Source: Arenicola marina
Taxonomy: Eukaryota; Annelida; Polychaeta; Arenicolidae
Length of the DNA stretch: 64,000 nt
Direction of reading: 5' to 3'
Assembly (NCBI GenBank): GCA_964019135.1
Contig: OZ025249.1
Coordinates: forward strand, 36,097,759-36,161,758
This document shows positions 1 through 14,769 of the stretch, in pieces (position 1 is the stretch's first letter; every line of letters starts with the position of its first letter). Below the pieces are notes generated by a model. It saw only the letters and a program-made list of their open reading frames with translations, ran no database searches and had not been told where the DNA came from. A program made the position numbers and the translations under genes.

Positions 1-3000
1 CACACAGGCACACATGCCGGCCTACACACAGACACACATGCCGGCCCACACACAGGCACACATGCCGGCCCACACACAGGCACACATGCCGGCCCACACA
101 CAGGCACACATGCCGGCCCACACACAGACACACATGCCGGCCTACACACAGGCACACATGCCGGCCCACACACAGGCACACATGCCGGCCCACACACAGA
201 CACACATGCCGGCCCACACACAGGCACACATGCCGGCCTACACACACACACACATGCCGGCCCACACACAGGCACACATGCCGGCCCACACACAGGCACA
301 CATGCCGGCCCACACACAGACACACATGCCGGCCCACACACAGGCACACATGCCGGCCCACACACAGGCACACATGCCGGCCCACACACAGGCACACATG
401 CCGGCCCACACACAGACACACATGCCGGCCCACACACAGGCACACATGCCGGCCCACACACAGACACACATGCCGGCCCACACACAGGGACACATGCCGG
501 CCCACACACAGACACACATGCCGGCCCACACACAGACACACATGCCGGCCCACACACAGACGCACATGCCGGCACACACACAGACACACATGCCGGCCCA
601 CACACAGACACACATGCCGGCCCACACACAGACACACATGCCGGCCCACACACAGGGACACATGCCGGCCCACACACAGACACACATGCCGGCCCACACA
701 CAGGCACACATGCCGGCCTACACACAGGGACACATGCCGGCCCACACACAGACACACATGCCGGCCCACACACAGACACACATGCCGGCCTACACACAGG
801 CACACATGCCGGCCTACACACAGACACACATGCCGGCCCACACACAGGCACACATGCCGGCCTACACACAGACACACATGCCGGCCCACACACAGACACA
901 CATGCCGGCCCACACACAGACACACATGCCGGCCCACACACAGACACACATGCCGGCCTACACACAGACACACATGCCGGCCTACACACAGACACACATG
1001 CCGGCCCACACACAGACACACATGCCGGCCCACACACAGACACACATGCCGGCCTACACACAGGCACACATGCCGGCCCACACACAGACACACATGCCGG
1101 CCCACACACAGACACACATGCCGGCCCACACACAGACGCACATGCCGGCCCACACACCGACACACATGCCGGCCCACACACAGACACACATGCCGGCCCA
1201 CACACAGACACACATGCCGGCCTACACACAGGCACACATGCCGGCCTACACACAGACATACATGCCGGCCTACACACAGACACACATGCCGGCCCACACA
1301 CAGGCACACATGCCGGCCCACACACAGACACACATGCCGGCCTACACACAGGCACACATGCCGGCCTACACACAGACATACATGCCGGCCCACACACAGA
1401 CACACATGCCGGCCCACACACAGGCACACATGCCGGCCTACACACAGACACACATGCCGGCCTACACACAGACACACATGCCGGCCCACACACAGGCACA
1501 CATGCCGGCCCACACACAGACACACATGCCGGCCCACACACAGGCACACATGCCGGCCCACACACAGGCACACATGTCGGCCTACACACAGACACACATG
1601 CCGGCCTACACACAGACACACATGCCGGCCCACACACAGGCACACATGCCGGCCCACACACAGACACACATGCCGGCCCACACACAGGCACACATGCCGG
1701 CCTACACACAGACACACATGCCGGCCTAGACACAGACACACATGCCGGCCCACACACAGGCACACATGCCGGCCCACACACAGACACACATGCCGGCCCA
1801 CACATAGACACACATGCCGGCCTACACACAGGCACACATGCCGGCCTACACACAGACACACATGCCGGCCCACACACAGGCACACATGCCGGCCCACACA
1901 CAGACACACATGCCGGCCTACACACAGACACACATGCCGGCCTACACACAGACACACATGCCGGCCTAGACACAGACACACATGCCGGCCCACACACAGG
2001 CACACATGCCGGCCCACACACAGACACACATGCCGGCCCACACATAGACACACATGCCGGCCTACACACAGGCACACATGCCGGCCTACACACAGACACA
2101 CATGCCGGCCCACACACAGACACACATGCCGGCCTACACACAGGCACACATGCCGGCCTACACACAGACATACATGCCGGCCCACACACAGACACACATG
2201 CCGGCCCACACACAGGCACACATGCCGGCCTACACACAGACACACATGCCGGCCTACACACAGACACACATGCCGGCCCACACACAGGCACACATGCCGG
2301 CCCACACACAGACACACATGCCGGCCCACACACAGGCACACATGCCGGCCCACACACAGGCACACATGCCGGCCTACACACAGGCACACATGCCGGCCTA
2401 CACACAGGCACACATGCCGGCCCACACACAGACACACATGCCGGCCTACACACAGGCACACATGCCGGCCCACACACAGGCACACATGCCGGCCCACACA
2501 CAGACACACATGCCGGCCCACACACAGGCACACATGCCGGCCCACACACAGACACACATGCCGGCCCACACACAGACACACACGCCGGCCTACACACAGA
2601 CACACATGCCGGCCCACACACAGACACACATGCCGGCCCACACACAGACACACATGCCGGCCCACACACAGGCACACATGCCGGCCCACACACAGACACA
2701 CATGCCGGCCCACACACAGGCACACATGCCGGCCCACACACAGGCACACATGTCGGCCTACACACAGGCACACATGCCGGCCCACACACAGGCACACATG
2801 CCGGCCCACACACAGACACACATGCCGGCCCACACACAGACACACATGCCGGCCCACACACAGACACACATGCCGGCCCACACACAGGCACACATGCCGG
2901 CCTACACACAGGCACACATGCCGGCCCACACACAGACACACATGCCGGCCCACACACAGGCACACATGCCGGCCTACACACAGACACACATGCCGGCCTA

Positions 3001-5909
3001 CACACAGGCACACATGCCGGCCCACACACAGGCACACATGCCGGCCCACACACAGACACACATGCCGGCCCACACACAGACACACATGCCGGCCCACACA
3101 CAGACACACATGCCGGCCCACACACAGGCACACATGCCGGCCTACACACAGGCACACATGCCGGCCCACACACAGGCACACATGCCGGCCCACACACAGG
3201 CACACATGCCGGCCCACACACAGGCACACATGCCGCCCACACACAGGCACACATGCCGGCCCACACACAGGCACACATGCCGGCCCACACACAGACACAC
3301 ATGCCGGCCCACACACAGGCACACATGCCGGCCTACACACAGACACACATGCCGCCCACACACAGGCACACATGCCGGCCCACACACAGACACACATGCC
3401 GGCCCACACACAGGCACACATGCCGGCCCACACACAGGCACACATGCCGGCCCACACACAGGCACACATGCCGGCCCACACACAGGCACACATGCCGGCC
3501 CACACACAGACACACATGCCGGCACACATGCCGGCCCACACACAGGCACACATGCCGGCCCACACACAGACACACATGCCGGCCCACACACAGGCACACA
3601 TGCCGGCCTACACACAGGCACACATGCCGGCCTACACACAGGCACACATGCCGGCCTACACACAGACACACATGCCGGCCCACACACAGGCACACATGCC
3701 GGCCCACACACAGGCACACATGCCGGCCCACACACAGGCACACATGCCGGCCCACACACAGGCACACATGCCGGCCCACACACAGGCACACATGCCGGCC
3801 CACACACAGGCACACATGCCGGCCCACACACAGGCACACATGCCGGCCCACACACAGACACACATGCTGGCCCACACACAGACACACATGCCGGCCCACA
3901 CACAGGCACACATGCCGGCCTACACACAGGCACACATGCCGGCCCACACACAGACACACATGCCGGCCCACACACAGGCACACATGCCGGCCCACACACA
4001 GACACACATGCCGGCCCACACACAGGCACACATACAGGCACACATGCCGGCCTACACACAGGCACACATGCCGGCCCACACACACACACACACACATGCC
4101 GGCCCACCCACAGACACACATGCCGGCCCACACACAGGCACACATGGCGGCCTACACACAGGCACACATGCCGGCCCACACACAGACACACATGCCGGCC
4201 CACACACAGGCACACATGTCGGCCCACACACAGGCACGCATGTCGGCCTACACACAGGCACACATGCCGGCCCACACACAGGCACACATGCCGGCCCACA
4301 CACAGGCACACATGCCGGCCCACACACAGGCACACATGCCGGCCCACACACAGACACACATGCCGGCCCACACACAGACACACATGCCGGCCCACACACA
4401 GATACACATGCCGGCCTACACACAGGCACACATGCCGGCTCACACACAGGCACACATGCCGGCCTACACACAGGCACACATGCCGGCCCACACACAGACA
4501 CACATGCCGGCCCACATGCCGGCCCACACACAGGCACACATGCCGGCCCACACACAGGCACACATGCCGGCCCACACACAGGCACACATGCCGGCCCACA
4601 CACAGACACACATGCCGGCCCACACACAGGCACACATGCCGGCCCACACACAGGCACACATGCCGGCCCACACACAGGCACACATGCCGGCCCACACACA
4701 GACACACATGCCGGCCCACACACAGACACACATGCCGGCCCACACACAGGCACACATGTCGGCCTACACACAGGCACACATGCCGGCCCACACACAGGCA
4801 CACATGCCGGCCTACACACAGGCACACATGCCGGCCCACACACAGGCACACATGCCGGCCCACACACAGGCACACATGCCGGCCCACACACAGGCACACA
4901 TGCCGGCCCACACACAGACACACATGCCGGCCCACACACAGGCACACATGCCGGCCCACACACAGACACACATGCCGGCCCACACACAGACACACATGCC
5001 GGCCCACACACAGACACACATGCCGGCCTACACACAGGCACACATGCCGGCCCACACACAGGCACACATGCCGGCCCACACACAGGCACACATGCCGGCC
5101 CACACACAGGCACACATGCCGGCCCACACACAGGCACACATGCCGGCCCACACACAGACACACATGCCGGCCCACACACAGACACACATGCCGGCCCACA
5201 CACAGACACACATGCCGGCCTACACACAGGCACACATGCCGGCCTACACACAGGCACACATGCCGGCCCACACACAGGCACACATGCCGGCCTACACACA
5301 GACACACATGCCGGCCCACACACAGGCACACATGCCGGCCCACACACAGGTACACATGCCGGCCCACACACAGGCACACATGCCGGCCTACACACAGGCA
5401 CACATGCCGGCCCACACACAGGCACACATGCCGGCCTACACACAGGCACACATGCCGGCCTGCACACAGGCACACATGCCGGCCTACACACAGGCACACA
5501 TGCCGGCCCACACACAGGCACGCATGCCGGCCCACACACAGGCACACATGCCGGCCTACACACAGGCACACATGCCGGCCTACACACAGGCACACATGCC
5601 GGCCCACACACAGGCACACATGCCGGCCTACACACGGGCACACATGCCGGCCTACACACAGGCACACATGCCGGCCCACACACAGGCACACATGCCGGCC
5701 CACACACAGGCACACATGCCGGCCTACACACAGACACACATGCCGGCCTACACACAGGCACACATGCCGGCCCACACACAGACACACATGCCGGCCCACA
5801 CACAGGCACACATGCCGGCCCACACACAGGCACACATGCCGGCCTACACACAGGCACACATGCCGGCCCACACACAGGCACACATGCCGGCCCACACACA
5901 GACACACAT
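1..5909. repeat. 24-bp minisatellite, about 246 units
   Basis: Tandem array with unit CACACAGRCACACATGCCGGCC plus two bases, 24 bp long. It fills the window from its first base, so the true array is longer. Units differ mainly at two sites: CCCACAC or CTACAC after GCCGG, and GGCACAC or GACACAC. Because 24 is a multiple of three and most units lack stops, long open frames run on both strands (reading as MPAHTQAH on one, VCLCVGRH on the other); I treat these as artefacts. Phase changes caused by short or partial units occur near 3230, 3354, 3518, 4030, 4080 and 4510. The last recognisable unit runs into ordinary sequence near 5909. Confidence 0.97.
1690..2110. repeat. higher-order repeat inside the 24-bp array, 240-bp period
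   Basis: Rare unit variants recur at a fixed spacing. GGCCTAGACAC occurs at 1724 and again at 1964, and CACATAGACAC at 1801 and 2041, so a block of ten 24-bp units has been copied next to itself. This shows that the array grows by multi-unit blocks. Confidence 0.8.
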
Positions 5910-8900
5910 ACCCACAGACCCATTCATGTGGCAGAGTTTGTATTTTGGCTCCCTGTAGCTAACAATCATTGTTGACTATCTCAGGATGTCAGGTTACACT
6001 TAGGTTTTCTGCGGACGTTTGCCAACACGGCGGACGTATTGCAACGAATGTAGGACCTCAAAAAAAATGGAGCTTTTATTGCAAAACTTCAATGAAGAAA
6101 TAATCGCATTGACACACTGCGATAAAACATATTATACCACGTTACATGTCATCATATGATATCAGATTATAGTTTATTACTCTATCCAATAAAGCCTTTT
6201 GGCTCAACGGGGTGGAAATATTTCAACGAACATAGCACCTCATAAATTTCCCTTTGCAGTTGGTGGACATTTTGCAACAGGCGGACATTTTGAAACGACG
6301 AAAGTTCTTTTGAGCGGACATATTCCGTTACAGATACATACCCAGTGGGTATTACTCACACCATCTGTCCAACTGAAAAATACGTCCTATGTGCGCTGTC
6401 GCTTCGCCCGGCCTCAGACACGCTTTATCTTGGGCAATGAATCAACCTGAATGCGACAGATTGAATATCTTTTTTTGCGGCCGGTTAGAAACTCTGTCAC
6501 TATTGATTGATTAACTCCCGGGATTCACGAACATTCACGCTTGAAACATCAAGCTCGCATCACATTAAAACATATATAATTTAACAGAAAACCCGATTTC
6601 CCAGGAAAGGGCGCATTGATGTTGAACATGGCGTCTGATAAAACTGAACCTTGGGATACATTCCGTGACATCAGCCTACATAAACAATTCATGACAGCAA
6701 CGACCTGTCCCCGGGTTAATATCGGTGGCCATGCAAGCGGGTGGGGGGCGGCTTTGCAGGCCAGGGGCACGGTCGGCTCCCTGTACATCAAGGCGGTGAC
6801 ACCGCACGTTGGCTCCAGGTGGGGAACGGCGACAGACTAATGGTATCAGTTATAGACAAGGCGCCAACCAAGCGTTGACAAGTGACTGATTGCCTGCTCA
6901 GTACGGCTATGGACAGTGCCATCCCGTGGGTCCAGGCAGATACCATATAGCAATGAATTATTTCCGCATGGCAATGAAGCATAAAGTATACTGCATATCC
7001 TGACGGGCATGCACATTATGAATTATGGGCAGCAAACAAGAGGAAATGGAAATAGCCAAAACAAAACCGGAATTTAAGGAGGGTCCCGGCATCACTGTGG
7101 CGCCATCTGGTGGACTATGCCGCTGCGATCTGGCGATAAGCTGGTACCGCCGCTCATACTCATACTTGTAAGTGAGTGAGCGAGCGAAGTTGGGCCGCGG
7201 AACTAGGCTAATCTGGCGAATGCTCTATTGTCCGCAGCGCGTCATCGTTTATTTCTTGTTCATGTAACAAAGTTATTGATAATGATTGATAGGCAAACGC
7301 AAGTCCAAGCAAGCTAAAGAACTTATTGGGATGTATAAATATATCTTTGAACGAACTGACAATAGAAACAAACCGGCAAATTACATAGCGTTGACCACAC
7401 AGGCACAGTAAATCAGTGGGAGAGGCGGGGGGGTGGGGGGGGGGGTGTAGGGACCCCCCACATAATCGTAGGCCTATATGCCTATACGTTTGGTTGCTTA
7501 AATGTTTTCATGTAAATTTGATAACACCAAGTGTCTTATTCAATCTGGGAGTACGTCGTGTCTCTAGTTCAGCATGTTTCCCATTCCGACCCTCAGAATT
7601 ACCGGCACAATTCCCATGTTCTGTCAGTTTACGAAAAAAACGGGGTAGAAGACCCATATATATTTTTCTCTTATTTGAACAAACAAGGAGCAAGCTTGTT
7701 ACAGACAAATTTTGCATAACTTTGTGTGAGCCGTTTTTTTTCTGTTGAATATTTCGCGTCGAAATTCCAAAATTCTCCATTGACAGCCATTATATAATTA
7801 GATGTGACCCCCTACCTATTCAACGTCATTTTGACAGAAAAGTAGGTAGAAGACATATCTTTTTTACGTTATTTTATCGTTTTGGATTACACATAAGTTA
7901 AAAAAATGTCAAGAATTTTGTCTGAAAAAATGTAATCTATGCATCTACCTTAACAAGCGCCGTCAGAATATGGACTGACATCCATATTGGATAGATCTCC
8001 GACAGTCTGAGCCGTTGCCTAACGTCGGCAGATGTCGAACTGGAGAGCAAGACTCAAACACCGGCGGAAAACGCCAGACTTTTTACGCGGATTATCCTAG
8101 CTGTTGGGATGGTGACTAAGTCCACGTCGCGGTGCTGCCTGGTGTCCGTACCATCTAATGTATTCTATTGTATCTCCGGTTGCCCACACAACACTAACGC
8201 CGATGACGCATTAAACCACCACAATGCTGATTTAGATCATTGCTGTACCCATCTGAACGCCTTGCCCCGGCGAAAGCCAGTAGAATATAGCAACAGAGGA
8301 AAGGAGGTAATAGTTCAATTGGCAACATAGCTGCCAGCAATGAATCCCTCATTGTATTGTTTTTTTCCGTCGGTATATAACATGCCTTCCAACTGCAGAG
8401 CTAAAACCCCACGTGGCTATCCCGTAGTTATTTTATGTTAGGTAATGTGACCTAAGTTCGACGGTCATTTGCTTACAGATGAGCGCCCCATACGTCATAC
8501 GAAGCATCATCGTTGTTCTCATTCAAAGCGAACCCTGTGCCCCGGCTATTGAACCAATCCCAATATATTGTATGTTATTATGGTTGGATTCGTGCTAGCG
8601 GGGCAGCCATAAAACATGATAAAACATGATGGTCATTTGAGAGCGATTAGCAAAGGTCATCAAACCTTGGCAAAGGTCATTGTAACCGGACCCACGAAGC
8701 CCATATGAATAGTAAAAAAATCGAAAAATGACCTACAATAAACGGTATTGGAAGCATTCACACAATCAGTCCCTGTGTGTCGATAGTGTGGGTGGACGTT
8801 CACTGCCCACCACTGTTCACAGAGGTCACGAGACGTACAAACGCAATAAAAAAATGTGCTCTGTAACTCGTCTGAGTGAATTCTACGAGATCAAACAACA

Positions 8901-11276
8901 TGGGTTCGTCCAATATTTGTTTGGAGGCAATATTGCCCTGTGAAACTTACCTGTGCCCGTATTCTCTAAGAATTTACACTGTCCTAAACCGAGATTTGTC
9001 CTAAAATCAGACGAATCGCGGTCTACGTCATCGCACACTGCCCCAGAACCATAATTATACGCGTACCATTGTATGCGCATGACGATGCCGCGATGTGACG
9101 GATAAAGTCCTTCTCAAGCAACTCATCGACACAAACGGTCAGGCCACGGAGCTTCACTTCCGGTAGCCATTCTCTAACCTAACATAACAATGCCCATATC
9201 CTAATATCCCAACGAGCCGTGACGGAGCCTGTTATGATATCTAGGTGTTTACTGTACGTCACTTCCGTGAGGCAGCTTAACATCGATGCCCACCCAACCC
9301 TAGCTTCCCCCGCACCCCGCCAAACAAAAATCAAAGCCGTAACGTTAGAACCTACCTTAAGAATAGCGATCATGTAGAAATAACGCACGTGGTGATTAAC
9401 GTTCACCTATTTCTGGCGCATCTTTGTCGACGTGTGGTACTCCCATGTGTCTGAGTATTCTCCCCTCGGTGGTAAAAAACGCTGGATACAAACTAAGCCG
9501 AATAGTACCCAACGACAGATTTCGGAACATTGATCCGTCCACGAGGAAAAGAATGTTCAGGAGGAATCGTCACTGAAACGTCATGTGACCACAATGGGTG
9601 GTGGCCCTCACACCGGTCTCGTGCTATTGTGGCGGCGTCTTTATCCGGGCTTGAAAGCTAAGCGAGCTCTGTTAGATCTGGTTATGCGAATGGTATCAGA
9701 TCAGCGGGTCCATTTGGTCGACCACTTCGGCCTCAGTCAACCTGGTGCGTGGTTGGTAGCGGTATAGAAAGCGGATCGGTTAGTCCTCTAGGTCTGTTGG
9801 ACGATATGCCTCTCTGGTTTTGCGGTGTGATAGCGTGTGCGGGTGACACGGGGCCAAGCGCCTGTGATATGTGAGGGGAGCGAGCCACTCACACGGATGA
9901 TCGTTGTGAAGAATCGATACGACAAAACCCAACTCCAGCTGCGTGGATGGTTGACGCACAGCTTACCTTACATGTGTACAATGGCAATGGGTAACATGTG
10001 AAGTAATACCAGACGTCACACCTGAATAACTGCGTCGATTCGACTGATGTGGAGATGGATGGAGAGGTGTCAAAGCCTCCTGCTTACACGCCAAAAGCTA
10101 TCAGGCCAGAAGCCCTGTTGGGAAGACGGGATACAAGATATGTGAAATCACCCGTTTACATGATCTATGAGACAAATCACGCAAGCGGCAACATTTGCGA
10201 CAGAGCTGGAGGGGCGTTATTCATGAAAAAAGTGTCTTGTCATAGTCTCTCAGGCTCTTGCGGTAGGCTTTATTGTCGACAAGCTACATTCCTAATGCTC
10301 AAAATGCATTTGGTTATTGGTACTTTTCCCTCTATTTGCTTTCCCCCAATGTTTTGCTACTCATCGCAGGCGTGCATAGACCATGCGCACTTCTACTTAA
10401 TGCCATGCACAATAGCAGAAAACAACATCAAAATTTGACTCTCCAAAAAGCATTAAAGCGAGGGAATTAGTGCCAACAGTAAGTCGAAATCTAAAGTCGT
10501 TTTATATAATAATAATAATGTTTATTAATGTATGTAAATGAAAATAAATAGTCGTTTTATGTCATTGCTATAAATAGGGGCTCCGTTTAATTATTTTTTT
10601 ATTTGTGAAAAAATTCATATACACGTTATAAATTGCACTGTACAGTTATAAACATCGTGAGCTACCGTAATATGTGCGTTACAGATATTATTGCTTAGTT
10701 TTAATTGCGCAGAGATTAGTTAGGTAATGTAGTAAAACGGTGGCCTCGCGTTGCCGCTTTGAACCAGTGTGTTTCAGTACCTCATATCTAAAATATAATT
10801 CCTTTGCAAATAATATTAATTTTGGATTATTTAGTGTTATTAACATAATCGTCTTTGTGAAATATCCATTCTTGATATATCAGATACGCAATAAGTCATA
10901 GGAAATAGTTGGTTACCTCACCCGCGGCTTGGCAAAATATATGGTGTTCACTTAACTTTATGTTAAAAACTCTTTCCACGCTCTTGGTCGTTAGATCAAT
11001 GTTAATGCCTATTTTAACCCATTCCAAGATTCAGAAGAGCAGCAGATACATCATTTCCCCAACCGAGCCGAACCATTCGTCCCACTCAAGCACCATTAGA
11101 CTGGTAGGGACGTGTACCGTCTTGGGAAGTTGTTTAATAAAAAATACCTATGTTAACTTTATCCCCCGTGTGTGCGAACGGAACTCAAAACACAGCTACC
11201 ACGTCCACATCTCGGTTTTATAATCATCGTACACGCGACAACTCTCGTGCATAATCATATTCGATGTAGACAACTA
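5910..11276. other. intergenic, no gene recognised
   Basis: No convincing coding region or RNA gene. Open frames here are short and show no family resemblance. A G-rich run lies at about 7420-7447. Short related phrases (a GCGGACGT/GGACATTTTG motif with GCAACGAA) recur at 6000-6060 and 6200-6300, suggesting an old small duplication. AT-rich stretches lie at 10500-10700. Confidence 0.5.
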
Positions 11277-12275
11277 GTGTATAACCACATTAGGTGTCGA
11301 AATCGGTCGTGTATAACCACATTCGGTGCCTATAGCAACATTCCTTGTGAACGTGTCTATAGCCACCTTCCCTGTGAACGTGTCTATAGCCACCTTCCAT
11401 GTGGACGTGCCTATAGTAACCTTTCCTGTGGACTCGTCTTTAGCCACCTTCCCTGTGGACGTGTCTATAGCCACCTTCCCTGCTGACACGTTTATAGCCA
11501 CATTCCCTTTGGACGTGTCTATAGCCACCTTCCCCGTGGACGTGTCTATAGCCACCTTCCATGTGGACGTGCCTATAGTAACCTTTCCTGTGGACTCGTC
11601 TTTAGCCACCTTCCCTGTTGACATGTTTATAGCCACATTTCCTTGGACGTGACTGTAGCCACCTTCCCTGTGGATGTGTCTATAGCCACCTTCCCTGTTG
11701 ACACGTTTATAGCCACATTCCCTGTGGACGTGTCTGTAGCCACCTTCCCTGTTGACATGTTTATAGCCACATTTCCTTGGACGTGACTGTAGCCACCTTC
11801 CCTGTGGACGTGTCTATAGTCACCTTCCCTGTTGACATGTTTATAGCCACATTCCCTTTGGACGTGACTGTAGCCCCCTTCCCTGTTGACATGTTTATAG
11901 CCACATTTCCTTGGACGTGACTGTAGCCACCTTCCCTGTTGACATGTTTATAGCCACATTTCCTTGGACGTGACTGTAGCCACCTTCCCTGTGGACGTGT
12001 CTATAGTCACCTTCCCTGTTGACATGTTCATAGCCACATTCCCTTTTTGGACGTGACTGTAGCCCCCTTCCCTGTTGACATGTTTATAGCCACATTTCCT
12101 TGGACGTGACTGTAGCCACCTTCCCTGTTGACATGTTTATAGCCACATTTCCTTGGACGTGACTGTAGCCACCTTCCCTGAGGACCTGTCTATAGCCACC
12201 TTCCCTGTTGACATGTTTATAGCCACATTTCCTTGGACGTGACTGTAGCCACCTTCCCTGTGAACGTGTCAATAG
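11277..12275. repeat. 27/26-bp minisatellite
   Basis: Degenerate tandem array around the unit GTGGACGTGTCTATAGCCAC followed by CTTCCCT (27 bp), mixed with 26-bp variants such as CTTGGACGTGACTGTAGCC. Order of variants after about 11640 suggests copying of two- or three-unit blocks. Open frames on both strands (for example a repeated STGKVAI on minus) arise from the period and are not taken as genes. Confidence 0.9.
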
Positions 12276-13480
12276 CCTCCAATGACTGACACTTGTGACT
12301 CGTCCGCCTTTAACCATTATTCCACCCATTAATCGCAGGCTACACAAATTGAAGGGATATGGCAGCATGATGTGTACTTTATTAGCTGAGTACTGCCGAC
12401 AATGAACCCGCTGAAGGTGGATTAGGCCGGCACCATTAACACCGCCAGTAATGCCTCGCACTGCGCGACCCGCCGTGCCCCGGGTCTGCCTTGGTAAGTG
12501 CAGAGGGTTAAGGATCAGCGGAAGGCCATTAAACTCGATAGACTGTCACCTCTCTCCTCGGACGTCTCCTAGAGCGTGAGTCGATGAATTGATGGACACC
12601 GACAACGGAAAATAACGCATGCATGTGGTCAGGGCAGCAAATCTGAAGATATGTACTTAGCGTCGTCAGCTACCATTGAAGTCATGTCCGTAGCATTCAT
12701 AACCAGCTCCCGCAAGACGTCAAACATGACATACCCCCAACGCCTTCCTTAAGAACAATCCATCGTCCGGGATGTTTCCATTACAAAACGCCCACAGATA
12801 TTCAGTCAGGTTTATCAAAGTTAGTTTAAGACGCGTGCGTGAACTCTGCTGGCAGGGCATGCGATCTACATATTTATCTGGTTTTAATCCATCTTCTACC
12901 GCTAGCAGTAAACACTTTGGCCAGTGCACTTCAAGTGAAAAATGTGCGACGATTCATTTTCTGTTATCCATTAGACACTATCAAACATACACTGTACTAA
13001 ACGTACGTTATATTCGTAAACGGAGGCTTCTGAGAAATTCAACCTCATAGTCATAACGCCAAGTGTTTTCATCAGATTGGTGAACTCTTGGAATTTTGGT
13101 GCATTTCTTAGCAAATCAGTACGAAGTGGTAATATCTGGGGTTAATCTTTGGCGTAGTTGGTATCATGCACACCGGGCGCAAGATTGGCGTTTATTTGTC
13201 CACTCTATTACAAGGCTCTACTCCAACAAACAATGTGGGAACCACATGGCGTCCGTGAGTAATTCATAATCGGTACTACAGCGAGTTTTGCAAGTTTACA
13301 GCTGGTGGGCGTAGACCAAAACTGACAACATGATGACGAAACGGCTATTGGTATTTCAGTCCTATACATGTACTCGCAATATAAGAGACAATCTCCTCTG
13401 CGGAATCTTTAATCTCTAGTTTAAAATCTAACACAAGCATTCTATATAGTACACTATGTTGTCATAATTTGATTCTTGCT
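12276..13480. other. intergenic, nothing recognised
   Basis: Single-copy looking sequence without recognisable coding or RNA features; short open frames on either strand have no family resemblance. Confidence 0.4.
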
Positions 13481-13835
13481 CTTGTGAAGCAAGGACGTCT
13501 TCGTTGGCTTGGGAACGTTCATCGTATGCAAAATGAACGCGTTCCCAAGGATGTGCTATACGGTGAACTCGCGGATGGCAAAAGGCCAAACTGGACGGCC
13601 AAAGCTTACATTTAAGGATGTTGGCAAGCGTGACATGAAGGCTTTCGGCATCGATTCAGATGTTTGGGAGGATCTAGCATCACAAAAGAGGGGATGGGTA
13701 CGTGTCTGGCGTGAGGGGATGGCCCACCACGACGGGCTCAGGTTTGAAAAACTGGACTTGAAACGCCAATCTAGGCACCCACCAGCGAGCACAAACCAAA
13801 AGCGACGACTGCTAAGCTCTGTCGATCACAAATAG
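13481..13835 (+). pseudogene. LINE ORF2 C-terminal stub
   Basis: The translation reads GRLRWLGNVHRMQNERVP and LYGELADGKRP, then continues one frame over as TGRPKLTFKDVGKRDMKAFG and WEDLASQKRGWVRVWREG. This is the conserved C-terminal tail after the reverse transcriptase in several LINE groups, where a leucine-glycine-hisitidine-like motif and GKRPxGRPxLRFKDxCKRDLK are typical. A frameshift lies near 13585-13600. No RT domain is present upstream, so this is a 5'-truncated copy ending at a stop at 13833-13835. The clade is not assigned. Confidence 0.75.
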
Positions 13836-14769
13836 GATTATTGAATCCTAAGCGTAAATGCCGCGTTTTAAATTGTACAACTTAAACCAAAAGAAAGCTG
13901 CAAATCCATCGTTTTTCGCAGACAGACGGATGCCAACCACTACTTGATGCACGCTCTTAATGACTTTGAATATTGATCTCCAACATTTTCACCGATTTGT
14001 CAATAAAACATGCATATTTGTTTTCTAATGTCGTCTGCACTACTGGCAACAATGAAAATAGCTAGAGTCGCGTGTTGGTCAATACCAGTGTGCCTCAAAA
14101 CAGCAGATGGCTTTTACGCAGAAAATATTAGTAAGCGTCATCTGTCTCTCCCACTTAAATGTAGTGTGTATTGTTTGCGATAATGGCGCAAAGCCAATGG
14201 CTTTGTCACTTGTATTATAAAGCCCCTCTTCTCATTTGCATTTCGTGTCAGTTACGGGCTCCAAATCACATTAGATGTTTTCCGTGAAAGAGATGCAGGA
14301 AACATGGTTTTTATCCTTTCAGAGAAGTGACATTCCCGTGAAATCGTGACTGTGTTCTTTTCTCATCGTGCTTCCTGCGGCGCAGCAGTCAGGTTTGCTT
14401 CCTCACGGGAGGGTGGTAACCATGGTGTGTTGAGTTGGATGAGAGAGTCTCTATTCGGATCCGTCTGCGAGGTAGACTAATTTTGTTTGCGCAATCTCTG
14501 AATACAGGCCTCTGAGTGTAGGTGGCGTTGGGGTCGGGGTCGTCCTCTCATCTAGCGTCGCGGGATATTCTAACGCATCACGTGCGCAGACAATGGAAAG
14601 GGCCCGGATGACAATTACGGCGGGCAATGATGCAAGCGATTTTAGGTATCGGGGCGATATTGTAAATAGGGTGCGCGTCTGTCGATATCACTCAACGTGG
14701 CGGCAACACATACGTAAGGGGGTGGCTGAAGGGGGGTGGGGGGGGGGGGCGATTGTGGTTGAGATGGGT
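13836..14769. other. intergenic, no gene recognised
   Basis: Nothing coding recognised. A G-run lies at about 14728-14748 just before the 42-bp minisatellite. Confidence 0.4.

Noticed and set aside
1-5909. CRISPR-like spacing of a conserved repeat
   Set aside because: Units are contiguous with no unique spacers, and the context is animal.
14-5975. Very long open frames (up to about 1,300 codons) on both strands in the 24-bp array
   Set aside because: They arise from a stop-free unit of 24 bp, occur in several frames and both strands at once, and have no non-repeat domain.
8109-8330. 73-codon ORF with cysteine and histidine residues
   Set aside because: Residue spacing does not match a zinc finger family I know, and there is no other support.
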